Positions 46,941-61,000 are shown, counted from the first letter of the stretch. The stretch: DNA of 64,000 bases from Maylandia zebra (GCF_041146795.1 NC_135170.1:28633533-28697532), one strand, 5' to 3'. Notes: generated from the letters alone by a model not told the origin. Translations and numbers: made by a program.

Positions 46941-48469
46941 CTAATGACCCATTTTATCATAGAGCTCCACTTTAACCATGGCTTTTCCAACAGTAGACAT
47001 TGTGGCCCTCAGGTCAACATATGTTGCCTTGTACTCCAGCCCACAGCCATTTGCCTCAGAGCGGGTGAAGTTGCTGAGATCCTTCCCATCATACATCCGG
47101 TCATACAGCTGTTTGTCACAAGCACGGGATTGCTCAAACACACCCATGGCCAGCTGGTTCTTATACAGGTTGTGGTCAAAAGGCACAGAGAACATGATCG
47201 CCATGCGCTCGGAGCAAACCCGGCTCTGCATATGGAACAAATCGTAGGTTAGAATGCCGACGGCACCCGTGGCAGTGTTGTCATCCTTGGTGAAGGAGCA
47301 CACTTCTGTCTTGGTGGTACGAATCGTGGGCTGGGGCGGGTGTTGACAGAAGCCACTTTTCATGTACACCCTATTAGAGCAAGAGATAAATCCTTACCGT
47401 CACTACTAATCAGTTAACAACTTTTATGTCACACTTCTCATACTTTTGATGAAAAAACACACTTTTGTAACTTTTGTGGAGATTGTCAATTTACTTTTTG
47501 AGTGTTGGGCTTTCCAGGGTGAAACATCTTATGCTGATGGATGGAGTGTGACTGGGAGTACTACTGTGGACTTCTAAGCAACAGTGAGTGTACCTGCATG
47601 CGATGTGCAATGAGGCAGTGTGTGTCACTGCATGATGGATAGGTGGATGTTCTCAGCAAAGTAATGTCACACATGAAAACCAGCCATCCAAAATATGGCC
47701 TGTCTTCCCACAGCTAGATAAATGTAGAAGGATGGCACAGATTCCAATAGACATGAATTGTTTATATTTATTTTGTTGCTGTGTTTTATTAATTTTTTTC
47801 TCCTTTTTGTGGTCGGAGGGGGGGAAATCCATATTACATTGTTGAGAAATACAGTAGGTGGCTATATAAAACTAATATTTTATTAATGTTATAATAGATG
47901 GTGCACTGCATTTTGCTTGCAGTGCCATTGAGCCCTCCTTGTGAAATTTAGGTTTATGAATTATTAGAAAGAACACAAGGTGGAGATTGTGGTGACCCCC
48001 AAATTATACATGGCTGTTATGCAAAAGAAAATAATAATTACATATATGTAACTTAGTTATGCTTTTTTTTTTTTTTTAATAACAGTGATTCACAAACACT
48101 AGGCAGCCAAACCTAATTATGAATTGCAGGACATGTCACTTGTTGCTTTTAAGAGCTTAGAAGCAGCATTTTAGTGAACTTAATGTATAATGTTGTGAAG
48201 TTTCCATTGTTCATCACAATGTTTTTCCTGCAATGTCATTCATTGATTTATGTTTTATGAAGTAAACATTCAGCCATTCAGGTCTGGCCCTAAATGCTAT
48301 CCATTTATTTTCTCAATTAATCAGTTTTACAAGTGTTAAACTGACAAAGACATTTGCAGACTTACTTGGGGTTAATGAGGCAGTAGCTACCGCTGACATT
48401 GGTTATTTCTATAGTGCAGTTTCTGTTGGTGGTGAGAGTGGCTGACACAGCCTCAGCTGTTTCTGGCAT
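46941..48469 (-). CDS. Actinoporin-like protein, paralogue 2
   Basis: Two coding exons: 48469-48366 (ATG at 48469) and 47370-46941, separated by a 995-base intron with GT-AG borders, giving 177 residues. The first exon is the same length (104 bases) and phase as in paralogue 1, and it starts MPETAEAVSA versus MTETAEAVAA, so the two arose by tandem duplication. The body keeps GAVGILTYDLF, the P-F-D version of the phospholipid motif and the Cys-Asp-Lys...Leu-Tyr segment. Several aromatic residues of the presumed lipid-binding surface are replaced: Phe for Trp in the PWD motif, Gln for Trp after LYKN, and Asp for the last Tyr of the MYY cluster. It ends DKMGH, shorter than paralogue 1. No signal peptide. 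An untranslated exon may end near 48758. Confidence 0.85.
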
Positions 48470-48758
48470 CTTGACTGCAAGAGAAGCAGGATTGAAAGCT
48501 TAGAACAATACCCACTGACAGTTCACCAGCTAGCAGCAACACATTTAATTGCTGAAAAGATTAATTACCTCCAAAAAGCTGGTTTATATCTCTCCTCAAA
48601 TATAATATTCTCATAAGAATTAACTTAACATGACGTAGGCGTGTTTGAAAACGAGTATACCTTAAGTATACGAGAACAAGAGAAACGTTGTTTTTACAGA
48701 TGATAACCAAGACAGAAATAAGTTCGAGTCCTATTATAAGTAAGCATAATTAGGTACC

Positions 48759-51700
48759 TTTTAGAGAAAAATATGTGCGTTGTGCCAGACAGCAGCGTCA
48801 ACTTCTTTTTCTCAGGTCTTGCAGAGAGCGTCTCCCTTGTGTGATTACACCTCCACAGTGCTTGTGCTAACACAAGCACAGGCGTGTCCATCGTGAAACA
48901 AAAGTACCCCATCCACTGTGAGAAATCATATCTCACAAAGAAGCAAGCACCTAATATTACATGATCACAAGATTTAGCAGTAATCTCTACTTTTACTCAG
49001 GGGAATAAAAACATTACTGTGCAAATTTTTTACTACATGGTTAGCATCAAATTTCCAATAAGGTTGTTATTATGCAGCATATTTTAGCAAAATCATACAA
49101 AATTACTCCTCTGCAGTTTAAAATTTATCTCACATGTTATTTTCTATGTCAATACTTACTAGATTTAGTGAAAAAAATTGTATTTTAGAATTTCTAGTCT
49201 TCCCCATCTTTTATGAGTCCATTTCCATCCCCAAAAATGAATTTAGTAAAACTATTCAAAGCTTGTGGAATATTTTTCATGTTCTGTCTTGCTTAGGCTG
49301 ATGCTACAGTCACTGGGGATTACTCAACTGGCTGCTTGTTTTCACAAGTGATGACTCGTGATACATTCCTTTGGGAACCTCCAAACATCATTAGCAGTTT
49401 TTACACACTTTTTTAGCTCGTTTCACTAAATTCCCATCCAGACTGTGGAATAGAGGAGGAGTTAATTCCTTCTTTCCAGTACAGTAACTAGCAAAAACAC
49501 TGCATTATGTAACAACACAACACAATACAGTACAGTGTTATATTTTTCCATAAGTTCACAAGGCACGGGGATCTTCCAGAATAAGTTTGTTTGGCGGTGT
49601 GTTCATTACTCCACCAAGCAGCTCGAGTAATATGGCAGCTGTTGTGTTCCATTTATCAGATGCCCGGCCCTTGATTTAAATGCTTCAGCTCCTGTGCTTG
49701 AAGTCACCAGATGGCACCAAACATGCATTTGCAAAAATACATTTGCACTACACACACTCTTCAAGTTAATGTTTGCTTTCTGATGATTAGCCAGTGACCG
49801 TGGCAGAAAATCGCTGACAAACATTAATATATTTAGCATATCCTTCAATGTCCCATGACAACAGCAGTGAAAAGAAAATAAGAAAGAAACAGTGGTCATA
49901 TTATATACCTTACAATTCTAAAAATCTAAGAGAATACAATATTAATGAGTTTATATAACCAATCACAGTAACATGTTTGAAGTTTCCACACTGGACACTA
50001 GAATAACAAATAAACTCAAATTCATCCAAATTAAAGTAATATATTGTCACATGGCAGATTTATTATTAAATGACCACGATACATGGGAAACACTCTTCTG
50101 TGACCTCTCCTCTGCTGCCACCCTCAGGCCAGTCTCAATGTTTTAGATGAAACATTTGATCTTGAGTGTTGTTTTAGGAAGGAGTATGCACTTATTAGGA
50201 GTATGCATTTATTGGCCTCTTCATTTGTTACACTTTGTTGTATTTTAGGCATATTTAGTAATAAAATAATGGACATGGTCAGCAACAATACTGGTTTCAG
50301 ATAGGCTGCGGCATTTAAATAATGCTCACTTGGGACTTAAAATATCCTCCACACTGCTACCACCAGTCTGAATGGCTGTTATAAGGGATAATGGCTTTCA
50401 TGCGTTTATTCTTATTCTTGTTGTTTGCACAAAACCCTGCCCCTGCCATCCAAATGCTGCAGCAGCGATTGAAACTCATCAGCCTAGATAACTTTTTTCC
50501 AATCATCCACTCTCCAAATTTGATGAACTCTTGCAAACTGTACCCTCAGTTTCCCGTTCTTAGCTGACAGAAGTGCTGCTGCCCAAAATTAGGTGTGTTG
50601 TGCATTCAGAGATAGACTTCGGCTTACCTTGGTTGTAAAGACTGGTTATTTGTGTGGCATTATCTTCCTATCAGATTAAAAAACAGACTGGCCTTTCTCC
50701 TCTGACAAGGCATTTTCACCCAGAGAATTGCTGCTCACTGGATATTTACCCTCTCTTTTTTTGCATCATTCTCTGTAAATCCTAGAAATGATTGTGCAGG
50801 AAAATCCCAGTTATAAGTAAATACTTATAAGTAAATATACAGCCCTAAGTACTGTCTCTTTTTAGCTACACTTTTGAGGCTAAAGGCAGAGATCTTTTAT
50901 CCTGTATTATGACCTATTTTAGATCACATCCAGAGTAGGTCTGTAAAATTTAAACACACCGAGTTATCTTTCGGAGAATGGTTAATAAAAGGCAATTGGG
51001 GATGTGACAAAAGGCAGAACATTAGTAGTCGTGAGTTGCTGAGCCTTTGAAAGTCTTATGATGACAAAGATAAATGCACGCTGAAGACGAAGCCTTATTT
51101 GATTATAGCGGCTGCAGTCTCTCAGCCTCACGCCACACATGTTTTTGTCCATCCCTTACGTTCCTTCTTCACTCTGTTTTATGTTGGAAAAGTGACTGTC
51201 AGTGGACTGACGCTATTAATCATTTATTTTGGAGGATGATAGATAGCAGCAGAAGCCATCATTATCCAAAAATCTCAGCAGACACTGAACAAATACAGCA
51301 TTTAATAGGTCCTCCTGAACATTATGTGTCCATCACTGCGCTTGTTTACTCTTCTACCATTCAGCCTTGATTAAAATGTAAAGTGAAATGTTATGTCAGC
51401 ATGTTGTCACCAGTGAAGTTTTACTGCTCTGAAAATAGCTGAGCTATGAAACACAATCATGTACAGCGGTAAAGGTTGCGCCACAATCAACACCTTGTTG
51501 AAATTATATAGCTTAGTAGTACAGTAGCTACACCTCTACAATCAGCAACAACTGCAGTGGGAAGCTGGAAGAGTAAAATAGGAATAGGTCAGCCACACAA
51601 ACAATATCACAATATGGACTCAAATAAAGCGGGGATCATAACAAAAAGTGACTTTCAGTTTTTTATGTGATTTTAATGGGTGCCAAGCTAAGCCAACAGA

Positions 51701-51840
51701 AAACCACTGACGAAAGTGTTGAACACTGGAATAAAGAAAATGCATTAGAATAAAATAAAATACACAATTAAAAAATAACAACACAAAAAAGCATCAGATG
51801 ACATCATGAATTGTTAAAAACTTTGGTTGGTGAACTGTTA
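48759..51840. other. Non-coding region
   Basis: No recognisable gene on either strand. The open frames present are short and without family resemblance. Confidence 0.55.
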
Positions 51841-51849
51841 GAGTTCTAA

Positions 51850-51950
51850 TTCAGCTCAATTTAACTTTTTTTTATATAGCGCCAAATCAAACCAAATCAC
51901 AACAGTTGCCTCAGGGTGGTTTATGTTGTAAGGTAAATACCTTATAATAA
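51850..51950. repeat. Dispersed repeat, copy 2 (matches 13215-13335)
   Basis: 'tttttatatagcgccaaatc' followed by 'cacaacagttgcctcagg' and 'tttatgttgtaaggtaaata' matches a well-known teleost retroelement tail. The second half resembles the block in the last CNTNAP1 intron. Confidence 0.65.
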
Positions 51951-52755
51951 TGATATTTGAGTATTGTGGCACTAATTATACCACTTTTGCTTCCTTTTTG
52001 TACCAGTGTACAATGCAGTATTTGGAAAACGTCAAGTAAACTGAGGTAAGTACAAAGTCTATTCAAAAGCATCAGTTCCTGTCGCATAACTGCTCCATTT
52101 TGTACTTATTTAGTGTTTATGAGGCAAACTGAGTGAAGTGCATGGCACAAAGGAGGCAACAAGCTGCAACAATTTCCTGTTCCCCAGCCCTCTATTTGGG
52201 TCAAAAGTGCAACAATCTGTGTGCCAGAGATGACAAGAACATTTCAACTGCAATGTAAATGTAATCATTTTAGACCTCCGTATGACTAAATCAAACAAAG
52301 ACTGACTCGTGTCTTTTGACAGCAGGGGTACATTCAAGCTGAAAATGGTGTACAAGTTTTGCTGTAATTTCCATGTTTATATGTTTTTTCTCAAAATGCT
52401 CTGCATCTGTGTACAACATGTTTGGATCATAACTAGAAAACAAAGCTGTAGCTGCTGCGATATCACACATTGGGTTTTACTCTTAATTCTGAAGCTCAGT
52501 GCTGGGATTTTGGCCACTGTCCTGTTAAGTTTGTTTGAGCCGGAAGTTACCATGTCAAGTGCTGCTTGTTTTCTGCATCTTTTCACTTATTTTCTCTCCC
52601 TTTTTGTTTACTATTGCCATATTACACGTGGACTTGTAAATAATAAAAGATATAGATAAATAAATAAAGACAAGAAAATTGAATTAAAATAAAAATACAA
52701 ACAAGAGGAGCCTATAGAGAGACTATATAGCTCATCTTGGAAAATTGAATTTGTT

Positions 52756-52856
52756 TAGATTAGATTAGATAGAACTTTATTAATCCCTCGGGTGGGTTCC
52801 TCTGGGAAATTCGATTTCCAAAAAGCACAGCACCGACAGAAGTTTCAGAGTTACAG

Positions 52857-52951
<95 letters not shown>

Positions 52952-53705
52952 AATACAGAGACAATATAAATAAAATATACGAAGGGGATAAATAGAATAA
53001 ATAGGAATAAAAAATAAAAATACAAGTGAATGAATTGCATATTTCGAGTATTGAGGTCTATTGCACTGTTGACTATTTACAAAAGTATTGCACAAAAGGT
53101 ATTGCACAGTGAGGTGAAGAGGCACTACAGCTTAGTTGTTCCCCCTCCTTTGTCCTCCTGTTTCCCCTCCCTCTCCCCTCCAGAGAGGAGTTAAACAGTT
53201 TGATGGCGTGTGGGACAAAGGAGTTTTTAAGTCTGTTAGTGCTTGTCTTGGGGAGAAGCAACCTGTCACTGAACAGACTCTTCTGGTTGTTAATGGCCGT
53301 GTGCAGAGGATGCCCAGCATTGTTCATAATGTCCAGCAGTTTCTTTAGTGTCCTTTTCTCTGCCACTGTCACCAGAGTGTCCAGCTTCATGCCGACCACA
53401 GAGCTAGCCCTCCTGATCAGTTTCTCCAGCCTGGATGAGTCCCTCTTTGCTGTGCTGCTCCCCCAGCACACCACAGCATAGAAAAGTACTCCAGCAACCA
53501 CTGACTGGTAAAACATCCTCAGGAGCTTCCTGCAGATGTTAAAAGACCTCAGCCTCCTGAGGAAGTACAGTCGGCTTTGGGCTTTTTTATACAGGTGCTC
53601 TGTGTTGCATGACCAGTCCAGTTTATTGTCCACCCACAGCCCGAGGTACTTGTACTTGTTTGGCACAACAGTCCATTCAGATGCTGATTCTGACTGCAAG
53701 ACTTA
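52756..53705 (-). mobile_element. 5'-truncated non-LTR retrotransposon
   Basis: A 208-residue open frame on the minus strand (53699-53073) reads YKYLGLWVDNKLDW, QSRLYFLRRLRSF, MFYQSVVAGVLFYAVVCWG and ends in LFNSS, the post-catalytic part of a LINE reverse transcriptase followed by its C-terminal region. It lacks the active-site half, so it is a 5' truncation. The 3' end on the minus strand is 'taataaagttctatctaatc' with short tandem TCTAA units, typical of a LINE tail. A compound (TA)n(CA)n tract lies in the 3' part. The reading frame is nearly intact over 600 bases, suggesting a fairly recent insertion. Confidence 0.85.
52862..52947. repeat. Compound (TA)n(CA)n microsatellite
   Basis: About 15 TA units are followed by about 27 CA units, read directly, inside the 3' region of the LINE on the other strand. 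Confidence 0.95.
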
Positions 53706-56700
53706 CCAGATATGACATTTAAAAGAAGATGAAGAAGATGTTGCTGTGTCTGCATGAGAGGGTGGCGTTCTAACTTATCAGCTTGTTAGCAAGTTGCCTC
53801 ATAAGCTGTAAAGGTACATTGTTTAGACGCACATATCTGCTGACTGATGATGCAACAACATAAAACTCTTGGACGGGCACAGAGAAAGCAAAGCTCTTTG
53901 CCACATAGGCCAGCCAAAACAGTTACACTCATACCTCCAGCATCCAGAAATAGATGATTTATTTTGCATTAGAACTGTTAAGTTTTTAATTTTTTTAATT
54001 CTTATTTTTTAATTAGTAATTTCAATTTACAAGTCTATGTGGATTGAGCAAAAGGCAACCTCTGAGGCTAAAAAAATTAAGGCTCCATGGACTAGCAGAA
54101 GTGCAGATCCTCTAATGGCCACTTGAGGATTCAAAAGGGAGTTAATTCCAGAAGAAGCACATGTTACAATGCCTAATTTTACAGTATTAAAATACATATT
54201 AACAGCATGGTAGGAAAAATGGTTTACAAAAAAAGTGATGCTTGATAGTTTCCCTCTTGATCATAATTATGTTTAGTGTGATGTTAATTTTTATTTTATA
54301 ACTCATCAACTTGGAGGTGCGTTAGCAGTGTGACCTCATTAATTGACAGGTGTCCTGACACAGGCAGCTGGAGTCCATCAGCGTCTGCTAGTAGTCATCT
54401 GTGCTACTCTGAGCCATTACACTGATGCTCTTCACCGTGTGTGCTGTTGGCGCCTTTTGGGAGATGTTTAATGGATTAGCTGACTAATGTTACAACTTCC
54501 TGTGTGATATAGACCAAGAAATTTGTACTCCACTTTTGATGAATTAAAATCTAGTGTTTTATTAGTCAGTTACTTAGCAAATGATGATGATATGACTTTA
54601 TGAATACAGGTTGCTAACCACGCTCGCTAGCATTAGGTGATAAATTAGCACATCACCCTTCATCCATATATGGTAACAAACATGCAGTATCCTAACACAG
54701 TGATACATTGGCATATTGATGTCACAGTAGCTAATTCCATAGGGTTCATTTGCTTTTGTAGCCAACCTTAAATGGCCTATTAAGTAACTGAAGTTCTTGG
54801 CACTTCCCCATTGATGTTTTTTTTGTTTGTTTGTTTAGTTTTTTTTTTCTCAGCTCAAGCAAATGGTCCTTGGTTAAATTAAGTTTTGACTCAATCATAG
54901 TTTTGTCAGAAGTGTTAAGCAGTCAGCAGCAACAATACAGTCAGTATATGCAAGATGCAATATAGACAAAAAAATCAGTTGCCATAGGTTCAAGGATTTT
55001 GTAACATAATCCTCAGGGATGAACATCACCCAGGTGATGGACATCTGACGTCTGCCAACCGAGACAGGAACTCAGCCGGGTGGTATGTGCGGACTAGCCA
55101 GTCTAAAACAAGATGAGAATTTAGTATACAGTAAAATGAATGCACAGGGGCAGGGATGTGGTTGAACAACTGTTTCTATGACAACATCAATATATCATTA
55201 ATAAAAAAACATTGTGAATGTAATATTCTGTGTACAGATGTGAAACTTCCACAGGCTTCCTAATGTATTATGTGATATTAGTCTTCTGATCAGGTGCAAT
55301 TGCCAGAAATTTTCATGACTGATTAGAACAATGAGGAAACCCTCAAAATTAGCAGAAGGACAGACTTCTTCAGTCACCTGTGTCAGGAGAGTCTAATAAG
55401 TAAAGTAAAGTAAAGTAAATGCCAAAAACTGTGTGTTTTATGTCCATTTTCAGACTCAAAGCTACGACTTGCTTGATGTCTGGTTTTGTCCTGACCTCTT
55501 CCCAGAATCACTCTTCCACTTCCAAATGTGATATCAACATTATTGAGTTCTGGGATGCAGAATTGGCCACTTAGGATGTGTGAAAACAAAAATCATTGTA
55601 AATTGCTCCTCTGCTGCTGGGACTGGCAGGTGTGCCAGACCGATTTTAGATTTGTGTGACTGTAGATTTGAGCATCGGTGTAAAACTGCAACATGCAAGG
55701 GTGCTTACATTCTTGCTCTTTGATCATTGAGAAACAAAGCATTGTCCACGATTTATTGTTATCATTCATCATATAGAAGATTTAAATGTTTTATGTAGTA
55801 ATTGAAAAGTAACAAAATAAGACCAGTTTTGCTTCAGTTAAACACTAATGTCTTATGAGTTATGAGCATATTCACATTCCATCCCCTTATTCAGCACAGC
55901 CTATACTTTGCAGCTCTAATGATGTGTAACATTAGTGACATTTCTCCCTCTTCAGGGAACAATTTGGTTCTGTCTTAATCTCTTTATGTCTGCTGTTATA
56001 ACTGATGATAACTGTTTGCTTGATGAAGTGCTTATTGCCACTTTAAGGACCACTCACTTTATAAAACAGTGTCCACCCTAAGCTACCACATGTATAAAAA
56101 AGTGTTTTCCTCTTTAATGAATCACTTTCAGCCCACGGGCTGTCACTTTTTTTTGCTCCTCACATTTCTTATATTTATGTATCACTTTAAGTGCACTAAT
56201 ATGAAACCACATCACTGTCTGCAATGTAAGAGAGCAAATTAATATACTGTTCAAATACATATACATATACTTCTTATATCTTCTACTGATATGTAATTAT
56301 TTCTCATGAATTTGCATAACGTTATCTTTTTGAAGACACAAACCGGAGAGGACATTAAAGATTTTTTGAGAGCTCAAACTCTGATTCTACAAATCTATGT
56401 AAACATACAGCACCAGATGGGACCAAATGAAAAGGGCAAATCACCGCAGTGTTTATTTTGGGGAAATGCTGCATTAAATCATAGTGTTGTTCCAGGTCTG
56501 AGGCAAACATAACATACTCAGTCACCATTAAATTTTGTAATATTGTGTGATCCGGATATTTATCAGTAATAGTTAAAATACACTTTACTTTTAGTGCCTC
56601 TGTTATCATTGATAGGGGGTGGATTATCATTTGAAGGATGTAACCACCCTCATCCAGAAGCTATCAAGACATCTTAAGCGGTTATAAAAGATAATAATTT

Positions 56701-58018
56701 CTATAACTATTACTGCTGTTGACAAGTTCATTAATAAATGCTTAGTATCCGCTTCGAGGTGTCATGGTATCCATGGATTTTTGATATCCATTTAAACATC
56801 AATATTGTGTAAATTAGGCATATATGAGAATATGACCATCAATAACTGTGTAATTGTTCTTTTTTGTATTGTTTTGCACATGTATATTTACAGACTCTCT
56901 CAGCATCTCTATGTCTTTGCATTTGGAGTTGCCAAACAGACAATACAGAGGAATTTAAAGATGGTTTAACCTGAAGTCTCCGTATTTCTTTATGTTTTGT
57001 AAGATATAGCATTATATCTTACATTATATAGCATCAATCGGAGAGATTAACATACAGGGTAAGGGATACAGCCTTGGTATATATACCCCTGCACTATACA
57101 GGTTGAGTTATAGGAGATTTCCTTTTTTGGCATTTTGTAAGTAAAGTCATATGGTACTATACAATTATTTTGTTGTTGGTGTTAACCTGATATCATTTCT
57201 GCTGTCACCTATTTGTCATCTGGCTAATCAGGCTAAAGCTGTGTGATTAAACTGGGTCAGAATCCATGAAATCGTTTTTCTGCGGGTTATTCATCTTGTA
57301 CACTATTTTGAAGCAGTCAGATTTTTAAACAGTCGTCAACAAAAGATTTGTATTTAGTGCTTTGTTTCATGTAGGAGCAGAATTAAATGTTGTAAGGTCA
57401 TACATTTATTGTGTCGACAACACACGGTGATAGTTTAACGTTCATTTTGAGATCAAACATTTTTGTTGTAGAGGCTGCCTAAAATTAAAAAAAGAAGGTA
57501 AAAAAGCAATCTTTTGTAAGATTCTCATGACATTCAAAACAAGGAAACAGAAACATCAAATTATTTGTCCTTGTTTTTCTGTGCAAATATTTTGTACCAG
57601 CAGGCAATCTGATGAAGAAACATTTATAAAAATCAGAATACTTTTCAGTCATTTCCCAATTTCCATAATTCAAAAGAGGAAGGCTGAGACCTTTGTGATG
57701 TAAAACATGCGCACTTTCTCAAATGAAACTTCAGACAATCAGTTAAGCTACAGATTCAATCGCTGAATATAAATGCCCCCTTTTTATATATCATGTCATT
57801 CACTGCATAAACTCTTACAATTTCATCCGTTTTGAGAATGGGAGATTCTGATTAATCCCTTCAGTCATCAAAATGGTCTTCAAAGGTAAAGGTTCTCAAA
57901 CGTGAGGTAATGGCTTGAGGGGAACTGGAGGGGGATTATGCAAACTTCACAGTGATTAATTTTGGCCTGAGACGTATCTGCACTGATGGTAGCCGGGAGA
58001 AGAGCATATTGATTGATT

Positions 58019-58035
58019 GCTGCAGGGGGCGCGAG
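58019..58035 (+). promoter_or_regulatory. CTCF-like motif
   Basis: The sequence GCTGCAGGGGGCGCGAG contains the CAGGGGGCGC core typical of vertebrate CTCF sites. This is motif-level evidence only. Confidence 0.4.
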
Positions 58036-58084
58036 GTTCTGCACATTTACTTTTTGATGAATAGGCTGTCAGGGCCACGAACAA

Positions 58085-58094
58085 CCAAATATGG
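58085..58094 (+). promoter_or_regulatory. CArG box (SRF-type)
   Basis: CCAAATATGG is a perfect CC(A/T)6GG match, 50 bases from the CTCF-like motif. Functional use is unknown. Confidence 0.35.
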
Positions 58095-61000
58095 CCCTGT
58101 AAATGAATGTTTAAGTGATTATGGTATAAGTGTAAATATTACACATCCATTAAGGAGGATTACATTTGGTGCCACTTTGAGAGAGGGGAGGAAATAAAAG
58201 GGACAGGCCCACAGAACATCCCACAGCAGAGTAGTTGCATGAGGAAATGTGGTTTTAATCTGCATGTATAATGTTTTAGAATTCTAAATAGGAAAGACCT
58301 TGACATTAATCTGTATGTGTGTTAGCGTTTGTGCATGCATGAGAGTAAGTACGCATGTTTATGTAGGCTGGTGTGTGTTTTCAAGAGGGCAAGACTGAAG
58401 ATCAGGGCTTTAAGTTGACAGAGCATGCCAGTGCATCAACCCGCGCAAATTACCACGCGATAAAACACATCCAGGGTGTTGCACAGGAGGTGAGAGTGGG
58501 AATAAATGCCAGCTTCAAAGATGATTTGCGCTCAGCGCGGATTAATTCCCCCACCTAAGAAAAATCAATAGCACTGTGTGGAATAGGAATACATTTGTGT
58601 CACCTTTTGGGGACAAGGAAGTGAAAACACAGCTCAGAAGCAGGTTTAGACAATATACATCAAAATGACTAAAACCCAGGCAAGAACTAAACTGGTTCTG
58701 GGGAGCTGCCAGTAATTAAGAGCTTCGTTTCTCTGTATCTCACTTTCCATCCGAAAGCTCCGTGCAAATTTAATGCATTTACCAAAATAGCACTTGACTA
58801 ATCTTAAACGTTTGAAACTCCAGCATTTGATCACTCAAAATATGTAAATATATTCACCATATTCATCATTCATTGTTCAAAAAACCTCTTTCCATCTCAT
58901 TTTGGCATTCAAATCTCTACATTTGACCCATGTATCAATTGTCTTCTTGGAAATTAAACATTTGGCTTGATTTAGTTTTAGCTGGAGAGCATGCTTTATG
59001 TACTTACCCATGAATAGATTTCAATACTGATAGACATACACACAGAAACATACACCATGAACAACACAAACAGATACTCATTTCAATCACAAACCACTCA
59101 GAGAAGCCCCCCCCCACAAAAAGCACATCAAAAGACAAAAGTGAAAACAAATGTGTTTTCCTTACTGAGCATTCTGCTACATTCCTTCTACTTAACAAAC
59201 ATGAATACTAAATGCTGTTGCTGTTTCTGAAAAGAAGTAAACCACCTTGACCTTCACCCTGTGCACTCATATTATCTTTCAAAGACATTTTGGAAAAACA
59301 TCTGCATCACAAATGCATGCCATATTGTAAAGTTTGCCATCCATTTCCATATCCTCAGGCAGAGTGTCCTCATCCTTGCATTGACTAAATGATAAACACC
59401 AGGGCCTCTGTTTGCCACTGATCTTCTGAAGAAAAGACAGACAGGAGATCAATAAGCTCCCCATCCTCTATCCCATCTGTAGGTATTGGCTTTTCTTCAG
59501 TAACCCCCCTCCCTACCCACCTCCATTCGCCCCTAAACCCTACTATTTCCCCAAATTGTGGCTCTGCCACTGCATCTACAAGCTGTGCCCATGCAGTATC
59601 TCTGACAGCTTGAGCCTTTCCCTTTCACTCATATGCCCACAACTCTGTGCCGTCCTTCCTGCCACCCCCACCTTCCTCTGTTCCATCCTGCTTTATAAGA
59701 AATATAATCCTATTGATCCAAAACCCGATGGGAAGCGTTGATCTGTAAACAGACGAGTGCTCAATAAGAGCTGTCCAGTTCTCTAGAGGAGACGGAGGGA
59801 TGGTGGGTGTTAGGGTGGGTAGGTGGTGTTGTAGGTGCAGCTGGTACTGGAGAGGTGTGCTTGTGAGAAGGGCTGCTGTGAGAGAAGAGCGGGTGGTGGT
59901 GGTGGGTCTCAGTATCTGTGTGTCTTGGCATCATTTATCAGTTTTATTGCTTTCTTGTCTTGTTGCTGGCTGCCATCGCCCCTCACCTGGCCCTCCTGCT
60001 CCTGGTAAACCTCGCTCTCATCCCCGCTGCTGCCTCACTTCGATCTCACTATGTTCAACCCAAGCAATTAAAAGTCCGCAGCTCAGGGTGAACAGATGAA
60101 AGGTGTGACATTTTGCTTTTGACTGACGATGAATTCAGAGTGACAGGCTGGACAGATGCATCCAGGCACAGATATGGATTTATTTTTTTTCCCCTTGTAT
60201 TCCCACACTCTGCCCACAACCCCTCCTCTGAATTCTCCTCCCAATTCCCAGCTGTCTTATTTTGCCTCTTCCTGAGGTGATAGGACCTAGCTGTAAGAGA
60301 ATGTGTCCAGTACCCTACCTTATCCTAAATCATTACTTGACAATTTAAAAGGGCAAAAAGCAATGGATGGCTTTTCCTCAGTGTTTCCATGGTTATTTCT
60401 CTTAACCCTTTCCCTTTTGTGGCTTTGATAAAGCGAGTGGGTCTAACTCTACTACACTGTTTCTGTGCCAAGGTCATTTGTCACTGAGAGACTGAAGCAT
60501 TGACTCCCTATTTAAATGAAGAATTTTTTAATAGTTGTAATTGTTTAAGGTACAAAATTAATACTGTTTTTGGCCAAATTTTAATATTTGAATCAGATGT
60601 GTCATTTTAATACTATAAGATCTCTCTCTATATATTTACTCCTAGGACTGCAGTCTTCTGGACAGAGATCTCAGATGTCGTTTCTGGGACCTGCAGACAG
60701 AACAGACGCTTGACATCCTGGAGAGATTGTATCTTTTGGCTGGCTTGGGGTTTGCCTAAATGCCCCCTGTGTAGTGTTCACAGTGGTACAGTAAACATTA
60801 TTTTGATGATTAATCAGTTTGTCATTTATTAACATTAAATGAGCTGATCAGCATCACCGCATTATTGGACATTAGTGCTAGGGACACAAACTGGTGGAAT
60901 AAACCATAAAGTTAAAGGGTGTCATTGGTATAGACACCCTGAACTCTTCTTACAGAGTGTGTACACATCAGGATAAGGATGACCAGAGCCAATCCAAATT

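Noticed and set aside
59800-60099. 99-residue plus-strand frame rich in Val, Arg and Cys
   Set aside because: It arises from a GT/GG-rich stretch and lacks conserved features.
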